DNA of 7,320 nt, taken from NCBI GenBank assembly GCA_050050175.1, contig JASFUT010000164.1, positions 1 to 7,320 on the forward strand, read 5' to 3'. Below the pieces are notes generated by a model. The model ran no database searches. It saw nothing but the letters and a program-made list of their open reading frames with translations, and was not told where the DNA came from. The stretch comes from CAVQCX01 sp050050175. GTDB taxonomy: Bacteria; Pseudomonadota; Gammaproteobacteria; Chromatiales; Chromatiaceae. A program made the position numbers and the translations under genes. Shown one piece after another: positions 5,204 through 7,320 of this stretch (positions are counted from its first letter, which is position 1; every line of letters begins with the position of its first letter).

Positions 5204-6427
5204 TCAATGCGGAAGGGCGTTGTTTCCGGATCCAGGACCGAGCATGTAATCCACCGCCGCCTCAACGCGTGCATCCGAACAGATATTGCAGCCGCCTTTG
5301 GGTGGCATGGGCCCCTCGCCCTTGATGGCGACTTGGTAAAGGTGGTCGCGCCCCTGATCACGCAGGATCCGGCGAATCTTCTTTCTGCTCACCTGCGGCG
5401 CACCGGCGATGCCGGTGTTATGACACGCAGCGCAGCTGCTCTCGTACAGCCTGCGCCCGGCATCCCTCTGCAGCGGCGTCTGCAGACCTTCCACCGGAGG
5501 TGATTCACTCTTCACCGATTTCAGATACTCGGCGATGGCGCGCATGTCTTCCTCACGAAGATACCTCAGGCTGTTGTGTTCGACATCGCTCATGGGACCC
5601 AGCAGCTGTCCCCCGGTGGGCTTTGCATCATGAAGGAAGATATCTGCCACAGTGTTGAGTGGCAGGTATTGCAGTCCATGGGAATTGATGCTCGGTGCGT
5701 AATAGTCCTGGACAAACGCGCCTGCAAGATAATACCTGCTTTTCGGGACTCCCAGCATATTTAGCTCGGTATGACACAGGGCGCAGTGTCCCGGGCCTTC
5801 GACGATGAACGCACCCCGGTTCCAGCGCTCGGACTTCTCCGGGTCGGGGCGGTACCGACCCTCGTCGAAATAGAAATACAGCAGCCGCCAGCCAACCTGC
5901 AGCCACCGGTAGTTGAACGGCCATCTCATTTGCGCTGGCTTGTCCGGACTCTTCACGGCAGGTATGCGGTCCAGATAGGCCTTGATCGCCAACACGTCCT
6001 CGCGGCTCATGCGATTGAAATAGTTGTAAGGAAAGACCGGATAATAATAGCTTCCTGTCGGACTGATCCCCTGCCTCATGGCGGTGATGAATTCCTCTCC
6101 GGTCCAGCTGCCGATACCGGTGTCCCTGTCTGGCGTGATATTCGGCACGAACAGCGCACCGAAAGGGGTGTCAATGCGCAAGCCGCCGGCGAAGGGCGCT
6201 CCCCCGTTCGCCGTATCGGTGTGACATGCCATGCAGTCACCGAGTTTCACCAGGTATTCCCCGCGCGTAACCATCGCCTTTTCGCCCCTGGCCTCAATGT
6301 GGGCCGAGGGATATTCTGGGTAATGCCGCGATATGTTGTTGGCAATGGTGTCGGCAAACAGCACGGCGGACCATGACAGAATCACGGACAGCACTGTCAG
6401 GCGTCGGCCCGGTATGTGATTCAGCAT
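5204..6427 (-). CDS. Membrane-anchored tri-haem cytochrome c (AdhB/c5-like)
   Basis: 407-residue c-type cytochrome with three haem-binding motifs: CMACH (65-69), CALCH (215-219) and CAACH (332-336). Likely axial methionines are M140 in NYFNRMSRED, M279 in LLGPMSD and M374 in GPMPPKGG. The first two domains resemble the cytochrome subunit of membrane alcohol or gluconate dehydrogenases (PFGALFVPNITPDRDTGIG; YPVFPYNYF; KAYLDRIPAV). The third resembles cytochrome c5, including a GGCNIC cysteine pair (380, 383). A hydrophobic segment at about 11-31 acts as signal or anchor, placing the haems in the periplasm, where the protein should pass electrons from a dehydrogenase to the respiratory chain. 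The ATG at 6427 has GGAG ten bases upstream and begins directly before the anchor. An in-frame TTG at 6508 lacks a ribosome site. No dehydrogenase subunit lies in the window, so the electron donor is unknown. Confidence 0.9.
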   Translation of the reverse strand: MLNHIPGRRLTVLSVILSWSAVLFADTIANNISRHYPEYPSAHIEARGEKAMVTRGEYLVKLGDCMACHTDTANGGAPFAGGLRIDTPFGALFVPNITPDRDTGIGSWTGEEFITAMRQGISPTGSYYYPVFPYNYFNRMSREDVLAIKAYLDRIPAVKSPDKPAQMRWPFNYRWLQVGWRLLYFYFDEGRYRPDPEKSERWNRGAFIVEGPGHCALCHTELNMLGVPKSRYYLAGAFVQDYYAPSINSHGLQYLPLNTVADIFLHDAKPTGGQLLGPMSDVEHNSLRYLREEDMRAIAEYLKSVKSESPPVEGLQTPLQRDAGRRLYESSCAACHNTGIAGAPQVSRKKIRRILRDQGRDHLYQVAIKGEGPMPPKGGCNICSDARVEAAVDYMLGPGSGNNALPH

Positions 6428-6508
6428 GTCCGAAAGGCTCCGCTCTTGCGCCGACAGCAGCCGCGAGGATTCTGTCAACTTGATGCCAGATTGCAAAGAA
6501 TGACTCAA

Positions 6509-6769
6509 TCAACATGTTATCAGACTATTGCGGTTATCCGTTTCAGCGCGAGACAAGTCAGTTACACGATATGGCTCTATGACAGATCCACTGTCGCTCA
6601 GCGAGACCGGCAGCGGCCAGCCGAGCCCCGCGGCGGCGAAGCGCCGCGCATACTCACCCACGGCGCTGCGCGCCAGCTGCAGGGTCCCGGCGATCTGTCG
6701 GCCCGACAGCCCGGACTCGAACCGCAGTCGCAGTACCTCTCGAATCTTGCTCATGGAGAACCGCTCCAT
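6509..6769 (-). pseudogene. istA: Truncated IS21-family transposase gene (istA 5' end)
   Basis: The first 59 or so residues read like the N-terminus of IstA from IS21-type elements: MSKIREVLRLRFESGLSGRQ, then a helix-turn-helix (GRQIAGTLQLARSAVGEYARRF), then AGLGWPLPVSLSD. In an intact gene of about 500 codons the sequence would continue into a DDE integrase core. Here it loses resemblance near 6592 and stops at 6509 after a tail that I do not recognise. The start at 6769 is good: AGAGG lies five bases upstream. No DDE residues and no istB ATPase gene follow, so the element cannot transpose by itself. The last 80 bases are clearly lower in GC than the istA part, consistent with a junction to other DNA. 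Confidence 0.8.
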
Positions 6770-6873
6770 CTCGACCTCTCGGCTCCGGAAGAAGGGTCGA
6801 TCCTAGGATGGATTCTGTCCTGCGTCGCTTCCCTGCAAGGGGGGACCCAGGTCCTCTTGACCCTGGTCCTCTG
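6592..6873 (-). mobile_element. IS21-family element remnant (terminal repeats plus istA stub)
   Basis: The remnant starts directly after the broken FKBP gene. It comprises two tandem 15-bp repeats, a short leader and the istA 5' end. Internal repeats near the ends are known in IS21-family elements as transposase binding sites. The opposite end, the rest of istA and istB are missing. Boundaries are approximate, and I could not verify target-site duplications because only one end is present. Confidence 0.65.
6844..6873. repeat. Two tandem 15-bp repeats at the IS end
   Basis: GACCCAGGTCCTCTT (6844-6858) and GACCCTGGTCCTCTG (6859-6873), plus-strand reading, are adjacent and differ at 2 of 15 positions. 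They lie exactly where similarity to FKBP ends and about 75 bases upstream of the istA start. This fits transposase-binding repeats of an IS21-type terminus. Confidence 0.6.
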
Positions 6874-7038
6874 GACGGTCATGCCGCTCACTGCATCGTC
6901 GAAGCCCGGGATCACCTGGCCCGCACCGAGAGTGAAAGCCAGAGGCTCACGGCCTTCCGAGCTGTCGAACTGGGAACCGTCGTCGAGGGTACCCTTGTAG
7001 TGAATCTTGACGTTGTCACCAGTTTTGGCCTGACTCAT
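6874..7038 (-). pseudogene. FKBP-type peptidyl-prolyl isomerase, 3' truncated
   Basis: The first 55 codons encode the N-terminal half of a small FKBP domain: MSQAKTGDNVKIHYKGTLDD, then GSQFDSSEGREPLAFTLGAG (21-40) and QVIPGFDDAVSGMTV (41-55). The VIPGF motif and the DSS segment belong to the active-site region of this family, which catalyses cis/trans isomerisation of X-Pro bonds. The usual continuation (a GE.K.. strand and the AYG-containing flap) is absent. After V55 the frame enters the IS repeats and runs to a stop at 6751 as nonsense, giving a 95-residue chimaera. The start is excellent: GGAGG five bases before the ATG at 7038. The missing half is not elsewhere in the window, so the insertion was probably followed by a deletion. 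The protein is unlikely to fold. Confidence 0.85.
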
Positions 7039-7091
7039 ATAGACCTCCAAAAACAAGAGCGAATATGCCGCATCACGCTAAACAACGGCAA
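7039..7091 (-). promoter_or_regulatory. Putative promoter and ribosome site of the broken FKBP gene
   Basis: On the minus strand, TTGCCG (7091-7086) and CATATT (7067-7062) resemble sigma-70 -35 and -10 boxes with an 18-base spacer. GGAGG (7048-7044) follows at a good distance from the ATG. The spacing is acceptable but the match is imperfect. If active, this promoter now reads into the IS remnant. Confidence 0.4.
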
Positions 7092-7109
7092 GTTGCCTCG
7101 TCGTGGCAA
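7087..7109. repeat. Alternating GGCAA/TTGCC dyads near the FKBP promoter
   Basis: GGCAA (7087-7091), TTGCC (7093-7097) and GGCAA (7105-7109) alternate on the plus strand. They form one palindrome with a single central base and another with a seven-base spacer, overlapping the proposed -35 box. They could be an operator; the evidence is only the symmetry. Confidence 0.3.
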
Positions 7110-7288
7110 TCAAACCGCCAGTAGCAATGTGAAGGAGATTCGCTGGTAAAAGATGATGCAATGGGCTGTCTACCTAAACCCAGAAGCGCCGTGGAATATA
7201 GGTCTCGCAGGGACAAAGTGCCTCAGGCCACGGAGCGGCTGAAATGACCGACGAAAACACTGTCGACCGGGATAGCCGGGAGTAGCAA
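7110..7288. other. Right-edge stretch without a supported gene
   Basis: No recognisable coding sequence on either strand. Two tiny plus-strand frames exist. One at 7153-7242 encodes 29 residues starting MMQWAVYLNP. The other at 7244-7285 encodes 13 residues, MTDENTVDRDSRE, with GGAG eight bases upstream. Neither resembles a known family and neither is called as a gene. Base composition is less GC-rich than the left half of the window. Confidence 0.4.
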
Positions 7289-7318
7289 CCGGCTGATGTG
7301 GTTGTCACATCGGCCCGG
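7289..7318. repeat. Imperfect hairpin at the right edge
   Basis: GATGTG (7295-7300) and CACATC (7306-7311) form a perfect 6-bp stem with loop GTTGT. It is extended by CCGG (7289-7292) pairing with CCGG (7315-7318) across a small internal loop. AGCCGG just to the left (7273-7278) can alternatively pair with CCGGCT (7289-7294). The window ends before any T-run could be seen, so this could be a terminator stem, a REP-like repeat or a structured leader. Confidence 0.4.
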
Positions 7319-7320
7319 CA

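Noticed and set aside
6473..6478. Minus-strand TTGACA (perfect -35 box) upstream of the cytochrome gene
   Set aside because: No acceptable -10 box occurs 16-18 bases downstream; the sequence there is GC-rich.
6428..6508. Extension of the cytochrome to an in-frame TTG at 6508
   Set aside because: No ribosome site precedes it, and the extra 27 residues lie before the natural signal-anchor start MLNHIPGRRLTVL.
7153..7242. 29-codon plus-strand frame (MMQWAVYLNP...)
   Set aside because: The nearest GGAG is too far upstream and the peptide resembles nothing I know.
1..7320. CRISPR arrays, tRNA, rRNA, defence or toxin-antitoxin modules
   Set aside because: No regularly spaced repeats, no cloverleaf or rRNA-like sequence, and no protein with motifs of these systems was seen on either strand.

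Overview
This is a GC-rich bacterial window in which every gene I can support reads on the minus strand. The style of the proteins points to a proteobacterium, most likely gammaproteobacterial. The clues are a DUF3024 protein, a cytochrome c5-like haem domain, the start of a REP-associated tyrosine transposase and an IS21-type istA start. That placement is inference from family knowledge, not a search result.

Following transcription from right to left: the right edge (about 7057-7320) has no convincing gene, but holds a putative promoter and some hairpins. It precedes the first half of an FKBP-type peptidyl-prolyl isomerase (7038 to about 6874). That gene is cut off after about 55 codons, where two tandem 15-bp repeats and the 5' end of an IS21-family istA gene begin. 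The istA is itself only a stub of about 60 recognisable codons. Next comes an intact membrane-anchored tri-haem cytochrome c (6427-5204), with two AdhB-like haem domains and a third resembling cytochrome c5. Downstream lies a second mobile-element scar: the conserved upstream motif and first 12 codons of a REP-associated transposase (about 5170-5084). About 190 bases of unrecognised sequence follow, then a small intact DUF3024 gene (4891-4544).

The centre (4404-2918) looks like a small operon of export and membrane proteins. It contains a secreted beta-sandwich (jelly-roll-like) protein, an adjoining six-cysteine exported protein whose possible GTG start overlaps the previous stop by four bases, and a three-helix membrane protein preceded by a 10-bp inverted repeat. 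A six-helix membrane protein of unknown function follows (2654-1845).

The left third holds an NmrA/SDR-like NAD(P)-binding protein (1683-1060) and a lipoprotein with an HExxH zinc-peptidase signature (935-111).

I found no CRISPR array, tRNA, rRNA, phage module or recognisable defence system. The right 2.5 kb is a patchwork of decayed mobile DNA around intact genes. The strongest candidate for undescribed biology is the secreted jelly-roll/Cys-rich/membrane cluster, but nothing in the sequence reveals what it does.
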